A stretch of 64,000 bases of DNA from Verrucomicrobiota bacterium (GTDB lineage: Bacteria > Verrucomicrobiota > Verrucomicrobiia > Limisphaerales > Pedosphaeraceae), in NCBI GenBank assembly GCA_021325145.1, contig JAJPHR010000103.1, positions 124,001 through 188,000 of the forward strand. The letters are read 5' to 3'. This document shows positions 8,222-17,088 of this stretch, in pieces. Under the pieces are notes generated by a model. It had not been told where the DNA came from. It ran no database searches and saw only the letters and a program-made list of their open reading frames with translations. The position numbers and the translations under genes were made by a program. The number at the start of each line of letters is the position of its first letter. The first letter of the stretch is position 1.

Positions 8222-9246
8222 ACAAATTCCTCCTCCGCGCGTATCTCCTCACGCAACCGTTGGTGCACGGACGCGATCAGCTTGCGAACCTGCTCGCGCG
8301 ACTGGTGCGTGATCAGGACAATGTCTTCCGGACCAAGCCCTTCGACAAAGTGCAGTTCGAACACGTCGCGTTCCAGCCTTGGCCAGGTCTTGATCGCCTC
8401 CTGAAGATGTTCGAGCAAGTCGTTTTCCTCGGCGGCCTGATCGGGCGGCACCGCCTCCGGGTTTGGCACAATGTCTTCCGTCTTGATCACCTCGGGTTCA
8501 ATTTCCTCTTTCACCATGCGATCCATCGGCAGCAGCCTGCGATCTTCGGGAAGATTTTGCTTTTGTTCGGCGGAGATTTCTGTGGCGGCTGCTTCCTTGA
8601 GGCGCTGGCGGCGGCGGCGAAGTTCCTCGTGAATGAGATGATAGAACCAGACCAGCCAGCTCATTTCGCGCGGCTTCTGTCCGGGTTTGGCCTCGGCCTG
8701 ACGGGCGGCTTCATCCACCAAATCTTTGGGGTCCAGAGCGCCTTTGGGAATATCCCCGGCCAGTTCATCATGCTGGATATCGCGGCGCGCATGGCGCCGC
8801 AAGCGGTTGTAATTCTGTCGAAACAGGTCGCGCACCATGTCTTCGAGTCGTTGGGGGCCGGTCCCTTCGGCCATGGGCTCGGGCGTGAAGCCGACGGCGG
8901 CTTCACGGCCCGGCTCGCTGGATTGTCCGCGCCTGCGCGCAAGCCTCCCCGGCGGCTGGGAGGATTTCAATTCGTCCTGAAGCGCCTTTAATGCACCGTC
9001 AAAAGCTTTGCCGGCCTCCGCGGCTGATTTTTCAACACGGATGATATTGGCCGGCAGCCGCAGCGTAAGCGCCACCGTGGACCGGGCGTTCCTGGCCTGC
9101 CGCTCGAGCATGATTTGTAAGTGGATCTTTTCCGGCGGAAAGTTTTGGAGATCGTCTTCGAGCGCGGCGAGCTTGTGGCGAAGCTGCTCTCTCAATTCCG
9201 CGGAAAGCCCGATGTTCCTGCTCACGATGTTCCAGGTAACGATCAT
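8218..9246 (-). CDS. HPF/RaiA-like ribosome-hibernation domain fused to sigma-70-like regions
   Basis: A 342-residue fusion. Residues 1-93 resemble the S30AE/HPF fold (VSRNIGLSAELREQLRHKLA..., IHLQIMLERQ, STVALTLRLPANIIRVEKSA, AFDGALKALQDEL). A basic linker follows. Residues about 132-220 resemble sigma region 2 (LEDMVRDLFRQNYNRLRRHA, SWLVWFYHLIHEELRRRRQR). After an acidic linker, residues 276-335 form region 4 with a helix-turn-helix (WPRLERDVFELHFVEGLGPE, IVLITHQSREQVRKLIASV). The ATG at 9246 is chosen over an upstream TTG at 9315. The gene overlaps grpE by 4 nt and lies downstream of groEL. A role linking translation arrest to heat-shock transcription is inference. Confidence 0.82.
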   Translation of the reverse strand: MIVTWNIVSRNIGLSAELREQLRHKLAALEDDLQNFPPEKIHLQIMLERQARNARSTVALTLRLPANIIRVEKSAAEAGKAFDGALKALQDELKSSQPPGRLARRRGQSSEPGREAAVGFTPEPMAEGTGPQRLEDMVRDLFRQNYNRLRRHARRDIQHDELAGDIPKGALDPKDLVDEAARQAEAKPGQKPREMSWLVWFYHLIHEELRRRRQRLKEAAATEISAEQKQNLPEDRRLLPMDRMVKEEIEPEVIKTEDIVPNPEAVPPDQAAEENDLLEHLQEAIKTWPRLERDVFELHFVEGLGPEDIVLITHQSREQVRKLIASVHQRLREEIRAEEEFV

Positions 9247-9334
9247 AAGCTTCTCGTCTTGATACAACCTCACCTTTGGCTTGGGAAAGTCAATCACTAG
9301 TCGCCTTTCGTTCAACGGTATTCGGACCTCTCCA

Positions 9335-9421
9335 ATTCAAGCTCCAACAACCAAGCACCAAGCTGGGAGCTTGGAGCCTGGAGATTGGAGTTTTTCTGGA
9401 GCTTGGTGTTTGGTATTTTCC
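9335..9421. repeat. CCAAGCACCAA-type long hairpin repeat, copy 1
   Basis: The gap between groEL and the HPF/sigma fusion holds an imperfect long inverted repeat. The left arm contains CAAGCTCCAACAACCAAGCA and the right arm GGAGCTTGGTGTTTGGTATT. Closely related copies lie at 33745-33842 and 59103-59219, all intergenic. Being inside a presumed operon, it may act as a processing or attenuation structure in the mRNA. Confidence 0.8.
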
Positions 9422-11059
9422 TCAATATCCCATGTCACCCATGCCCATGCCTGGGCCGCCTCCCGGCGGCGTTTCCTTTTTCTTTTCCGGGGCCTCGGTG
9501 ACGAGCGCTTCGGTAGTCAACAGCAAGCCGGAGATGGAGGCGGCGTTTTGCAGCGCGCTGCGGGTCACTTTCTTGGGATCCACCACGCCGGCGGCGACGA
9601 GATCCTCGTAATGGCCAGTCGCTACGTTGTAACCTTCATTGCCCTTGCGCCGTTTCACTTCCTGGACAATCAACGAACCTTCGACTCCCGCATTGGAGGC
9701 CAATGCCCGCAACGGCGCCTCGATGGCGCGCTTCACGATATCCAACCCAACCTGTTCGTCGCCGTCGACCTTCACTTTATCGATCGCCGGTATGCACCGG
9801 ATCAACGCCACGCCACCTCCCGGCACGATGCCTTCCTCGACCGCTGCGCGGGTCGCATGGAGCGCGTCTTCGACGCGCGCTTTGCGTTCCTTCATTTCGG
9901 TTTCGGTTGCAGCGCCGACATTGATGACGGCGACGCCGCCGGCAAGTTTCGCCAGGCGCTCCTGCAACTTCTCACGATCGTACTCGGAAGTCGTTTCTTC
10001 GATTTGCCGGCGAATCTGTTTCACGCGCGCCTGGATTTCCGCCGGTTTGCCGCGGCCTTCGACGATCGTGGTGGTTTCCCGGGTCACGACGACCGATTTC
10101 GCGCGGCCCAGGTCCGGGAGTTCCAGGCTGTCGAGCTTGATGCCCAGTTCTTCGCTGATGAATTTGCCCCCGGTGAGAATGGCAATGTCCTGGAGCATCT
10201 CCTTGCGGCGATCGCCAAATCCCGGGGCTTTGACCGCGCAGACGTTCAGCGTGCCGCGGATTTTGTTCACCACCAGCGTCGCCAAGGCTTCGCCTTCGAT
10301 GTCCTCCGCGATGATCAAGAATGGCCGGCCGGCCTTGGCGACTTTTTCCAGCAAGGGCAGGAGTTCGGTGAGGCTACTGATTTTCTTTTCGTAAATTAGG
10401 ATGTCCGGATTCTCGAACCTCGCCTCCATCGTCTCCGGATTGGTCACGAAGTAAGGCGACAGATAGCCTTTGTCAAACTGCATGCCTTCCACCACCTCGA
10501 GCGTGGTTTCGATGGACTTGGCTTCCTCGACCGTGATGGTGCCGTCCTTGCCGACCTTGTCCATCGCATCGGCAATGATCTCCCCGATGGTCGTGTCCCA
10601 GTTGGCCGAAACCGTGGCCACTTGTTTGATTTCCTCCTTGTTATCGACCTTCTTGGCAATCCGGGCGAGGTGTTCCACCGCCGCGTCCACCGCCTTCATG
10701 ATTCCGCGCTGGATTCCCATTGGGTTGCCCCCTGCGGTCACATTCTTTAAGCCTTCGCGGTAAATTGCCTCCGCAAGCACCGTGGCGGTGGTCGTGCCAT
10801 CGCCGGCTGTGTCGCTGGTTTTGGTGGCAACTTCCCGCACCATTTGCGCGCCCATATTTTCGTACGGATCGGGCAATTCCAACTCTTTCGCCACCGTCAC
10901 GCCGTCCTTGGTGACCGTGGGCGCGCCAAACTTTTTATCCAGCACGACGTTGCGGCCTCGCGGGCCAAGCGTGGCGCTGACGGCTTTCGCGAGGGTTTCC
11001 ACGCCTCTTAAAAGTGTTTGGCGTGCGGCTTCGTCAAATAAGATTTGTTTTGCGGCCAT
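9422..11059 (-). CDS. groEL: GroEL chaperonin (60 kDa)
   Basis: A 545-residue group I chaperonin. Clear hallmarks are the ATP-binding text [40 protein letters not shown], the apical-domain text [35 protein letters not shown], and [18 protein letters not shown]. The C-terminus ends in a Gly/Met-rich tail ([13 protein letters not shown]), as in most bacterial GroELs. The ATG at 11059 is preceded by an ideal AGGAG; an in-frame ATG/GTG at 11080 is upstream of it. There is no groES next to it; the only one in the window is at 51402. It lies 34 bp downstream of the M50 protease gene. Confidence 0.97.
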   Translation of the reverse strand: MAAKQILFDEAARQTLLRGVETLAKAVSATLGPRGRNVVLDKKFGAPTVTKDGVTVAKELELPDPYENMGAQMVREVATKTSDTAGDGTTTATVLAEAIYREGLKNVTAGGNPMGIQRGIMKAVDAAVEHLARIAKKVDNKEEIKQVATVSANWDTTIGEIIADAMDKVGKDGTITVEEAKSIETTLEVVEGMQFDKGYLSPYFVTNPETMEARFENPDILIYEKKISSLTELLPLLEKVAKAGRPFLIIAEDIEGEALATLVVNKIRGTLNVCAVKAPGFGDRRKEMLQDIAILTGGKFISEELGIKLDSLELPDLGRAKSVVVTRETTTIVEGRGKPAEIQARVKQIRRQIEETTSEYDREKLQERLAKLAGGVAVINVGAATETEMKERKARVEDALHATRAAVEEGIVPGGGVALIRCIPAIDKVKVDGDEQVGLDIVKRAIEAPLRALASNAGVEGSLIVQEVKRRKGNEGYNVATGHYEDLVAAGVVDPKKVTRSALQNAASISGLLLTTEALVTEAPEKKKETPPGGGPGMGMGDMGY

Positions 11060-11093
11060 AATGGTTTCTCCTTTTTGCAATTACGTATTGATA

Positions 11094-12212
11094 TCAACCC
11101 TGCGCATGCGCTGGACGCCGGGAAGCCCTTCCTCCCTTGGTGCGAACCGACTTCATGACCATCATTTCGCCGACATTCTCGGTCGTTAGTAATCCCACCA
11201 ACCGTCCGGAGGCGTCCACCACCGGCAGGACGGGATAGCCGCACTCCTGCATTTTGGCGAAAGCTTCGTCCAGATGGTCCTCAGGCCGCACGGCCGGCAA
11301 ATCGCGACGCATCACTTCGCTCACGAGGGTGTCGCCGCCGCGCTGGCGCACCGCCGCGATCAGATCGTCGCGCGCCAGAATTCCCAAAACATGCCGCTCC
11401 TCATCGATCACCGGGAATTCGTGTTGAGATGTGCGGAGGAGTAATTCGGAGGCCTGCTCGATAGTTGCGTTGGCGGGAAGCGTCTCGACGCGGGTCACCA
11501 TGGCTTCGGCCACCGGCAGGCCGGCGCTGACATCCTTGATTTGGGCCAGCGAAGCTTCCTGCGTCGCTCCCAAGTACACAAATAGCGCGATAAAGATCAG
11601 CAGCGGGTTGTAAAAGAGGCCGACGAGTCCAAAGATGAAAGCCACTCCCTGTCCGACGCGGGCAGCCACTTGCGTGGCCCAGGCATAATCCATGCGCATT
11701 GCCAAAATGGCCCGCAGCACCCTTCCCCCATCCATGGGAAACGCCGGGATAAGATTGAACAATGCCAGGAAAATATTCACCGTGGCGAGCTTCTGCAGCA
11801 GAGCCACACGCGGGGTGTTGACATCCCCAAGGTCCGAAAACGATGCGTGCACATTCAGGGCAAGGATCAGCACGAGCGCGATCACCACGTTCACGAGCGG
11901 GCCGGCGATGGCGATGAGAAGTTCCTGCTTCGGATCGCGCGGGATGCGTTCCATGCGCGCCACACCCCCGATGGGCAACAACGTGATGTCCGGCGTGCGG
12001 ATGCCGAAGGCTCGCGCCGTCAGGGCATGCCCCAGTTCGTGCAACAGCACGCACGCAAAAAGCAGCACAATGAACACAACGCCCTGGCGCGCCAGCGCCG
12101 GGCCGCCCACCGCGTAATAAGTGAACCCAATCCACACCAGAAAGATCAAAAACGTCAGGTGGATTTTCAGTTCGATGCCCCCTATGCGGGCCAGCTTGAT
12201 GGACCATCTCAT
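11094..12212 (-). CDS. M50 site-2 protease-type metalloprotease with CBS pair
   Basis: A 372-residue intramembrane zinc protease of the FtsH-independent SpoIVFB/Rip3-like group. The N-terminal membrane domain carries HELGH ([19 protein letters not shown]) and the third-ligand motif [16 protein letters not shown], with several hydrophobic helices between. Residues about 240-360 form two CBS domains ([20 protein letters not shown] and [20 protein letters not shown]) that may sense adenosyl ligands. Such proteases release membrane-bound regulators. In a run with Hsp20, GroEL and a sigma-like fusion, a role in envelope-stress signalling is plausible but inferred. The substrate is unknown. Confidence 0.94.
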   Translation of the reverse strand: MRWSIKLARIGGIELKIHLTFLIFLVWIGFTYYAVGGPALARQGVVFIVLLFACVLLHELGHALTARAFGIRTPDITLLPIGGVARMERIPRDPKQELLIAIAGPLVNVVIALVLILALNVHASFSDLGDVNTPRVALLQKLATVNIFLALFNLIPAFPMDGGRVLRAILAMRMDYAWATQVAARVGQGVAFIFGLVGLFYNPLLIFIALFVYLGATQEASLAQIKDVSAGLPVAEAMVTRVETLPANATIEQASELLLRTSQHEFPVIDEERHVLGILARDDLIAAVRQRGGDTLVSEVMRRDLPAVRPEDHLDEAFAKMQECGYPVLPVVDASGRLVGLLTTENVGEMMVMKSVRTKGGRASRRPAHAQG

Positions 12213-12301
12213 ATTTCAAAGCCCGTAAGCGCGTGCCGCTTACGAATTGCTGCTGGAGCGCTTTGCTGCCTATCGAATCCGGTGCGGTCGTTTGGCAGGC
12301 A

Positions 12302-12323
12302 GGGGCTTCGTTCGAGAAGCCCC
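12302..12323. other. hairpin between hsp20 and the M50 protease gene
   Basis: An 8-bp perfect stem (GGGGCTTC / GAAGCCCC, loop GTTCGA) lies in the 135-bp gap between the second Hsp20 gene and the M50 protease gene. There is no T-run on either side, so it is more likely an mRNA processing or stability element within the operon than a full terminator. Confidence 0.5.
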
Positions 12324-12347
12324 CGCCGCCATTTAAAACAGGCGCTC

Positions 12348-12752
12348 TCAGGCGACTTGTACTTCGATCTTCCTAGGTTTGGCTTTCTCGCTCTTGGGCA
12401 AATGGAGCTTCAAAACTCCCTGCTCCATTTGGGCCGAGATTTTCGAGGTGTCCACGTCCGGCCCGAGTTCAAACACCCGCCGGTAATCCGCCAGGGGAGA
12501 TTCGCGATAAACCAGCTCGCCTTGTGGTTCATCCAATTTGCGCCGTCCGATGATGGTGAGTTCGTTTCCTTCCACCATGATTTCCAGCCCGTCCTTGGTG
12601 ACCCCGGGCATTTCGATCTCGACGAGGTATTCGTTCTGGGTGGCGGAAATGTTGGCGGGAGGCGTGATAAAGCGCCGATTATGCTGCATTGGCTGCGGCC
12701 TCTGGGCGCCCGCCTGCGGCGGCTGGTTTTGAGTTTGAGAAGTGGGATTCAT
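12348..12752 (-). CDS. Hsp20/alpha-crystallin small heat shock protein (second copy)
   Basis: A 134-residue small heat shock protein. A Gln/Pro-rich N-terminal arm (about 30 residues) precedes the alpha-crystallin domain: YLVEIEMPGVTKDGLEIMVE, LTIIGRRK, and the C-terminal strand ISAQMEQGVLKLHLPKSEKA. The true start is the ATG at 12752; the longer frame overlaps the preceding Hsp20 gene and is basic junk. Ten bp separate the two Hsp20 genes, which are clearly related but diverged (this copy lacks the usual ERK..EE motif, having GRRKLDEPQG). It holds unfolding proteins for refolding by ATP-dependent chaperones. Confidence 0.93.
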   Translation of the reverse strand: MNPTSQTQNQPPQAGAQRPQPMQHNRRFITPPANISATQNEYLVEIEMPGVTKDGLEIMVEGNELTIIGRRKLDEPQGELVYRESPLADYRRVFELGPDVDTSKISAQMEQGVLKLHLPKSEKAKPRKIEVQVA

Positions 12753-12762
12753 AGATGACTTT

Positions 12763-13254
12763 CTAGCTGGTTTTGACCTGGATCTGCTTGGGTTTGGCCT
12801 CTTCCGACTTGGGCAGGGTGACGTTGAGAATGCCGTCCTTGTAAGTGGCTTGAATTTTGTTCGCATCCACCGGCGCGGGCAGCGTGATGCTCCGCTGGAA
12901 GCGTCCGTAGTAAATCTCGGAGCGGTACGTTTCCCCTTCCCGGCGTTCCTCCTGCTGTTTGCGCTCCCCCGAAATGGTCAGGGTAGTGCCCTGCAAACTG
13001 ATGTCGATGTCTTCCTTTTTCATGCCGGGGAGTTCGGCCCGGACGGTGATTTTGTCCTTGTCCTCATATACATCCAGCGTTGGCTCTCCGCCTTCGAAGA
13101 AGGTCGTGCTCGGAACCAGCAGATCGAAAGGATCCTCGAAAATTCGATTGATCTCGTTCCTGATTCGGTTCAATTCGTTAATCGGGGCTGTGACTCCCCA
13201 GTCCGAAGGCGCCAATGCCCTCCGGTCATCTTTCTGGCGACGCGTCAATTTCAT
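12763..13254 (-). CDS. Hsp20/alpha-crystallin small heat shock protein (first copy)
   Basis: A 163-residue IbpA/Hsp20-type chaperone. An N-terminal region (INELNRIRNEINRIFEDPFD) is followed by the alpha-crystallin domain: PTLDVYEDKDKITVRAELPG, MKKEDIDISLQGTTLTISGE, then YGRFQRSITLPAPVD and YKDGILNVTLPKSEEAKPKQ. It has a GGAG-type site upstream of the ATG. It is the first gene of the minus-strand stress run, so the promoter must lie in 13255-13797. No CIRCE (TTAGCACTC-N9-GAGTGCTAA) was found there. Confidence 0.96.
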   Translation of the reverse strand: MKLTRRQKDDRRALAPSDWGVTAPINELNRIRNEINRIFEDPFDLLVPSTTFFEGGEPTLDVYEDKDKITVRAELPGMKKEDIDISLQGTTLTISGERKQQEERREGETYRSEIYYGRFQRSITLPAPVDANKIQATYKDGILNVTLPKSEEAKPKQIQVKTS

Positions 13255-13797
13255 AGTTTCTTTTTCTTTCTCCGGTCATTCGGTTGACTGCCATAAAGCG
13301 CGGCTCGGTCCCGGTCGTCTGACTTCTGGCAAAGGAAATCGCCTCACTTCCGGCCTGCGGTTGCATTCCTATTGGGGAAGCCTTTGAGCCTCGAACCTGT
13401 AACAGCTGCACTTCCTATTAAACAGACTCTACGTGGAGTTAATTAAAGGCAAAGGGAGTGAACACCCCATGTCGGTTATAAAAACAAACCCTTTTGCAAT
13501 AGGGGCTTTTACCCGGGCGAAATCATTGTGTCATTGCCAAAAGACGTTGCACTCAGGGGACGGAGCGCAGAGCTCCAGTTCTGCTCGATGATACGTCTCG
13601 CGTCCGGGCAGAGCCTGAGCCCCGCATTTCGCACCTTGCCCAGGCATTGCCGGGGCGCGGACATTCCTGTCCGCTTGGGCGTGCGCACGTTTAAAGCAGA
13701 CAAGAATTTCCGCTCCACCCGTCATAACTGAGGCACCACTGGAGGGGTGAGATTTGACAAGCGAATGTTGGTGCCAGACGGTACGACAGGAGGTTTT
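13255..13797. other. divergent promoter region between hsp20 and hdeD-like gene, with repeats
   Basis: A 543-bp gap between divergently transcribed stress genes; no gene is supported. It must carry both promoters. I see no CIRCE and no convincing sigma-32 pair. A CCCCATGT on the plus strand at 13463-13470 has no good -35 partner. Two palindromes occur: 13559-13577 (GGAGCGCAGAGCTCC core) and 13657-13674 (GCGGACA-TTCC-TGTCCGC). They look like dispersed intergenic repeats rather than operators. Confidence 0.5.
13657..13674. repeat. short perfect palindrome
   Basis: GCGGACA and TGTCCGC form a perfect 7-bp stem with a TTCC loop, between hsp20 and the hdeD-like gene. It has no following T-run. It resembles the other REP-like hairpins of this window. 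Confidence 0.6.
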
Positions 13798-14346
13798 ATG
13801 AACGATTACGATGATATTAGACAAAGAACTGGCTGGTTCGTGGCGCTGGGGGTTGCCCTGATCGTGTTGGGCGTGCTTGCGATTTGGATGGCCGTGGCGA
13901 CCACTTTGATTTCGGTTATGATTTTCGGCTGGCTGCTGTTGATCGGTGGCTTCGTGGAAACCATTCATGCATTTTGGGTGCGCCCCTGGAGCGGGTTGCT
14001 GCTGCAATTGCTGATTGGCATACTCAACATTGTTGTGGGGTTCCTGATGCTGGCCAATCCGGGCGCGAGCGCGCTCGCGTTGACGCTGCTGCTGGCGGCG
14101 TTCTTCTTCGTGGGCGGTTTGTTCCGGATTATCCTGGCTTTCAGCAACCATTTTCCGAATCGGAACTGGGCGCTCTTCAGCGGCGTTGTGAACATCCTGC
14201 TCGGCGTGCTGATCTGGTTGCAATGGCCGGCTTCGGCGTTCTGGGTGATCGGTCTGTTCATCGGAATTGATTTGCTCATCACGGGCTGGTGGTTCGTCGC
14301 GCTCGGCACCGCCGCGCGCCGGTTGACTGCCGCGCATCCGGCATAG
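13798..14346 (+). CDS. HdeD/DUF308-family membrane protein
   Basis: A 182-residue integral membrane protein with about six hydrophobic helices, in the usual three-hairpin arrangement of the HdeD acid-resistance family (GWFVALGVALIVLGVLAIWM, IFGWLLLIGGFVETIHAFWV, LLQLLIGILNIVVGFLMLAN and so on). The ATG at 13798 follows a textbook AGGAGG; the upstream frame from 13747 is not membrane-like. It is divergent from the Hsp20 run. The role in acid or general envelope stress is known only loosely for the family. Confidence 0.9.
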   Translation: MNDYDDIRQRTGWFVALGVALIVLGVLAIWMAVATTLISVMIFGWLLLIGGFVETIHAFWVRPWSGLLLQLLIGILNIVVGFLMLANPGASALALTLLLAAFFFVGGLFRIILAFSNHFPNRNWALFSGVVNILLGVLIWLQWPASAFWVIGLFIGIDLLITGWWFVALGTAARRLTAAHPA

Positions 14347-14379
14347 TTCAAACGCGGAGTGCGGCCTCCCGGGGCGGGC

Positions 14380-14760
14380 TTACGCGGCTGCTTCTGCGGC
14401 CAACTTTTCCACGACGTCAATCCTGGGCAGCAGTTCCGCGGGAAAGCCGTGGCGCTGCTGCAAATAGGCGGGACTGTTGTAGGAAAGCCAAACCTTTCCC
14501 TCGGAATCTTCCCAGACCAGTATTTTTAGCGGAAGATCAATGGCGCTGCGAGGCGCGGCGAGCATCAAGGGCGTGCCCGCTTTGGGATTGCCGAAAATCA
14601 GCAACTTGGTCGGACGCATTTCGACTCCAATCGTTTGCGCTTCGCCGCTGTGATCGACGAGCGCAAACAGGGTGATGCCGCGAGTCTGCAACAACTCCGT
14701 GAGCCGGTCCACGGTGCGGTCCACCGAATGACGGCTGGGATGATCGATGATTCCGTTCAT
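14380..14760 (-). CDS. DUF302 domain protein
   Basis: A 126-residue protein of the DUF302 family. Typical text is HSVDRTVDRLTELLQTRGIT, LFALVDHSGEA, MRPTKLLIFGNPKAGTPLM, and APRSAIDLPLKILVWEDSEG. This is a small cytoplasmic fold of unknown biochemical role, sometimes fused to redox or metal proteins. It converges on the HdeD-like gene with a 33-bp gap. Length matches a single-domain family member. Confidence 0.9.
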   Translation of the reverse strand: MNGIIDHPSRHSVDRTVDRLTELLQTRGITLFALVDHSGEAQTIGVEMRPTKLLIFGNPKAGTPLMLAAPRSAIDLPLKILVWEDSEGKVWLSYNSPAYLQQRHGFPAELLPRIDVVEKLAAEAAA

Positions 14761-14935
14761 GGCTAATGATCGACTAATCTGAACCTTGCGGAGTCTGCTT
14801 GTTGCTCAGTCTGAGCCTGGTGACAAAGCTACGGCAAACGAGTTGATTTTGCAATCGAGCGCGACTCACCCAGCGGGGAGAAGGACTGGTTGCGGCGGGC
14901 AGTCCTTTACTCCGGGCGCGGCAGGAAATCTCCGG

Positions 14936-16678
14936 TCAATGAGCTTCCCAAACCGTTTTTCCACCGACCATCGTTAAAAGCACCTTCGTGTCCTTAACGT
15001 CCTCGACGGGGCATTTGAGAATGTCCCGATCGATCATGATGAAGTCGGCGTATTTCCCGGGCTCGAGCGAGCCCTTGATCTTGTCCTCAAAGTTAAGGCG
15101 CGCGTTGTTGATGGTATAAAAGCGAACCGCCTGCTCGCGAGTCAAAGCTTCCTCGGGGTTGACGCAAGTCCCCTGCTCGGTTTGGCGGGTGAGGGTGATC
15201 CAGATGCCCAGCCAGGGATTCCACGGGTTCGTGCTGGCATGCGAGTCCAGCTTCGCGATGTGATCGCTGCCGCCACCGACAACGATTCCCTTTTCGAACC
15301 AGGTTTTCAACGGCATGAACCATTTCATCCGGCTCGCGCCCAGGGTTTTCGTCAGGCTAAAGCCGTCCTTATACAACCAAATGGGTTGCAGTTCGGCGCC
15401 CACGCCCAGGTGCTCGCACTTGGCCCAATTCTGCGCCGTTTGGAAATCAGGCTGCGTGATCAGGAAGCGGCTGGCGGTGATGTTCGTGCGGAACTGAATG
15501 TATTGATAGACATTGAGCAGCGAGTCCATCGCCGCATCTCCCACGCAATGGGCCGTGAGCTGCCAGCCCCGGCGGGCGGCTTCGAGGTAAACATCGGGCA
15601 GGATTTCCGGATCCGTGTAAAGATTGCCGCGATCGGCCGGTTCGGTGATTTGGTAGGTCGAGCCAATCCCGTACGGCGTCCGCAAATAAGCAGTGCCGAT
15701 GGTCACGTCGCCGTCCATGATCGTCTTGAGTGGTCCGATGCGCACCCACTCGTCGCCGACCCCGGATGGCCCGTAGGCGAGCTTGCCTTTGGCGGCGTTC
15801 GTGACGGCGTCCAGGCGCGCAATGGATTCTTCGACGCTCTTGCCGAGTTCGAGCACCCGTGTGCAATTAACGCGCACCGTCAATTGCCCATCATCGCGCA
15901 ATTCGCGAAAGAGATCGATCGTGCCGTTTTCCGCGTTGCCCTCTGCGATGCTCGTGATGCCCTGTTCGTTATAGAGTTGATAAAGGTGTTTGACCAAATC
16001 GCGCTGTTCCTGGTGCGAAGGCGCGTTGGTGCACTTCGGGATTTTGAGAAGTTGCCCCGCGTTGCGCAGGAGCCCGGTGGGATTTTGCGTCTTGAAATCT
16101 TTGACGATCTGGCCCCCGGGCGGATCAAAGGTTTCCTTGGTAATCTTGGAAAGCTGCATCGCTTTGCTGTTCACCACCGAGATTGTGCCAGAATTCCAAT
16201 ACACCGGATTGTCCGGAGCGGCGGCATCCAATTCCTTCAAGGTCGGCAACCGCCCTTCCTTCATTCGCGTCGGGTAAAGCCGTTCGAGGACAATCCAACT
16301 CCCCGGCGGTTTATTGGTCACCTGTTCGCGGATGTAATCCTGCGCGTCCGCAATCGAAGTCAGCACCGGCAGCGGCGCGTCGAATTCACTCAGCGCGGCC
16401 TGGTACGAATGCACCTGGCCGTCATAAAGCCCGGGCAGAATAACCTTCCCATCCGCATCGATGACCTTCGTGGCTGGCCCCTTGAACGGATACATTTGCC
16501 GGTCGCGGCCCACCGCGAGGAGTTTGTCTCCGCCCACCGCCAGGGCGGTGGCAATGGTGAACGTCGAATTGACCGTGATGACTCGGGCGTTGGTGATGAT
16601 CAGGTCGGCGGGCAGGGGATTCTCCGCCGCAACGAGGTTCAGCGTGGCCAACACACCGACGCACACGCCAACCTTCAT
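14936..16678 (-). CDS. YtcJ-like amidohydrolase family protein with altered metal ligands
   Basis: A 580-residue exported member of the amidohydrolase (YtcJ/Amidohydro_3) family. The start at 16678 gives a signal peptide (MKVGVCVGVLATLNLVAAEN); in-frame upstream ATGs (16786, 16840) are possible, and none has a good ribosome site. The composite beta-sandwich/TIM-barrel text is clear (LIITNARVITVNSTFTIATA, VILPGLYDG, GGGSDH). The usual D-x-H-x-H metal motif reads DGQVH, and the usual R-x-E-H-A-Q region reads RFLITQPDF, so two histidine ligands appear lost. A His remains in LTAHCVGDAAM. It may bind one metal or be a non-hydrolytic relative. Confidence 0.85.
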   Translation of the reverse strand: MKVGVCVGVLATLNLVAAENPLPADLIITNARVITVNSTFTIATALAVGGDKLLAVGRDRQMYPFKGPATKVIDADGKVILPGLYDGQVHSYQAALSEFDAPLPVLTSIADAQDYIREQVTNKPPGSWIVLERLYPTRMKEGRLPTLKELDAAAPDNPVYWNSGTISVVNSKAMQLSKITKETFDPPGGQIVKDFKTQNPTGLLRNAGQLLKIPKCTNAPSHQEQRDLVKHLYQLYNEQGITSIAEGNAENGTIDLFRELRDDGQLTVRVNCTRVLELGKSVEESIARLDAVTNAAKGKLAYGPSGVGDEWVRIGPLKTIMDGDVTIGTAYLRTPYGIGSTYQITEPADRGNLYTDPEILPDVYLEAARRGWQLTAHCVGDAAMDSLLNVYQYIQFRTNITASRFLITQPDFQTAQNWAKCEHLGVGAELQPIWLYKDGFSLTKTLGASRMKWFMPLKTWFEKGIVVGGGSDHIAKLDSHASTNPWNPWLGIWITLTRQTEQGTCVNPEEALTREQAVRFYTINNARLNFEDKIKGSLEPGKYADFIMIDRDILKCPVEDVKDTKVLLTMVGGKTVWEAH

Positions 16679-17088
16679 AGCGCGAAACAGCGGCGCGACG
16701 GCGGGGGAAGGGGAGGATGTGCCATGGGTAACCGAACTGCCTGTAAGTCGGGCAAACCGTGTCCAGAAAAAGGTCGAGAATTGCATAATTAAGTGACGTT
16801 TTGGCCGATTTTGCGCCATGCGGGCGCTTATCGCTAGCATGCCGGGAAGGGAGCAGATTTTAAGCCAAGGGCGCTTTGCCGGAACCTTTGGCGGCCCTGG
16901 CCGTGAGGTTCCATAAGGCGGGTTTTATTAGCTTGTGCCCCGCCAAGCGGCCCTGCCCCGATCTCCGCCGGCGCCTTGGAGTGCGGCGCGCAGCGCGGCT
17001 TTCGAATCGCCAGGATGCTTCGCTCCCGGTGACCCGACCTGAAAAGAAACTTGTTGAGCACAAGCACCAGCCGTTATGACTTTTCACC

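Noticed and set aside
13463-13470. CCCCATGT as a sigma-32-type -10 element near the hsp20 operon
   Set aside because: It is on the plus strand, away from hsp20 direction, and has no matching -35 element at the right spacing.
15182-16792. 536-codon open frame on the plus strand opposite the amidohydrolase gene
   Set aside because: Antisense shadow of a GC-rich coding gene; the translation has low-complexity Arg/His/Gly text and no family likeness.
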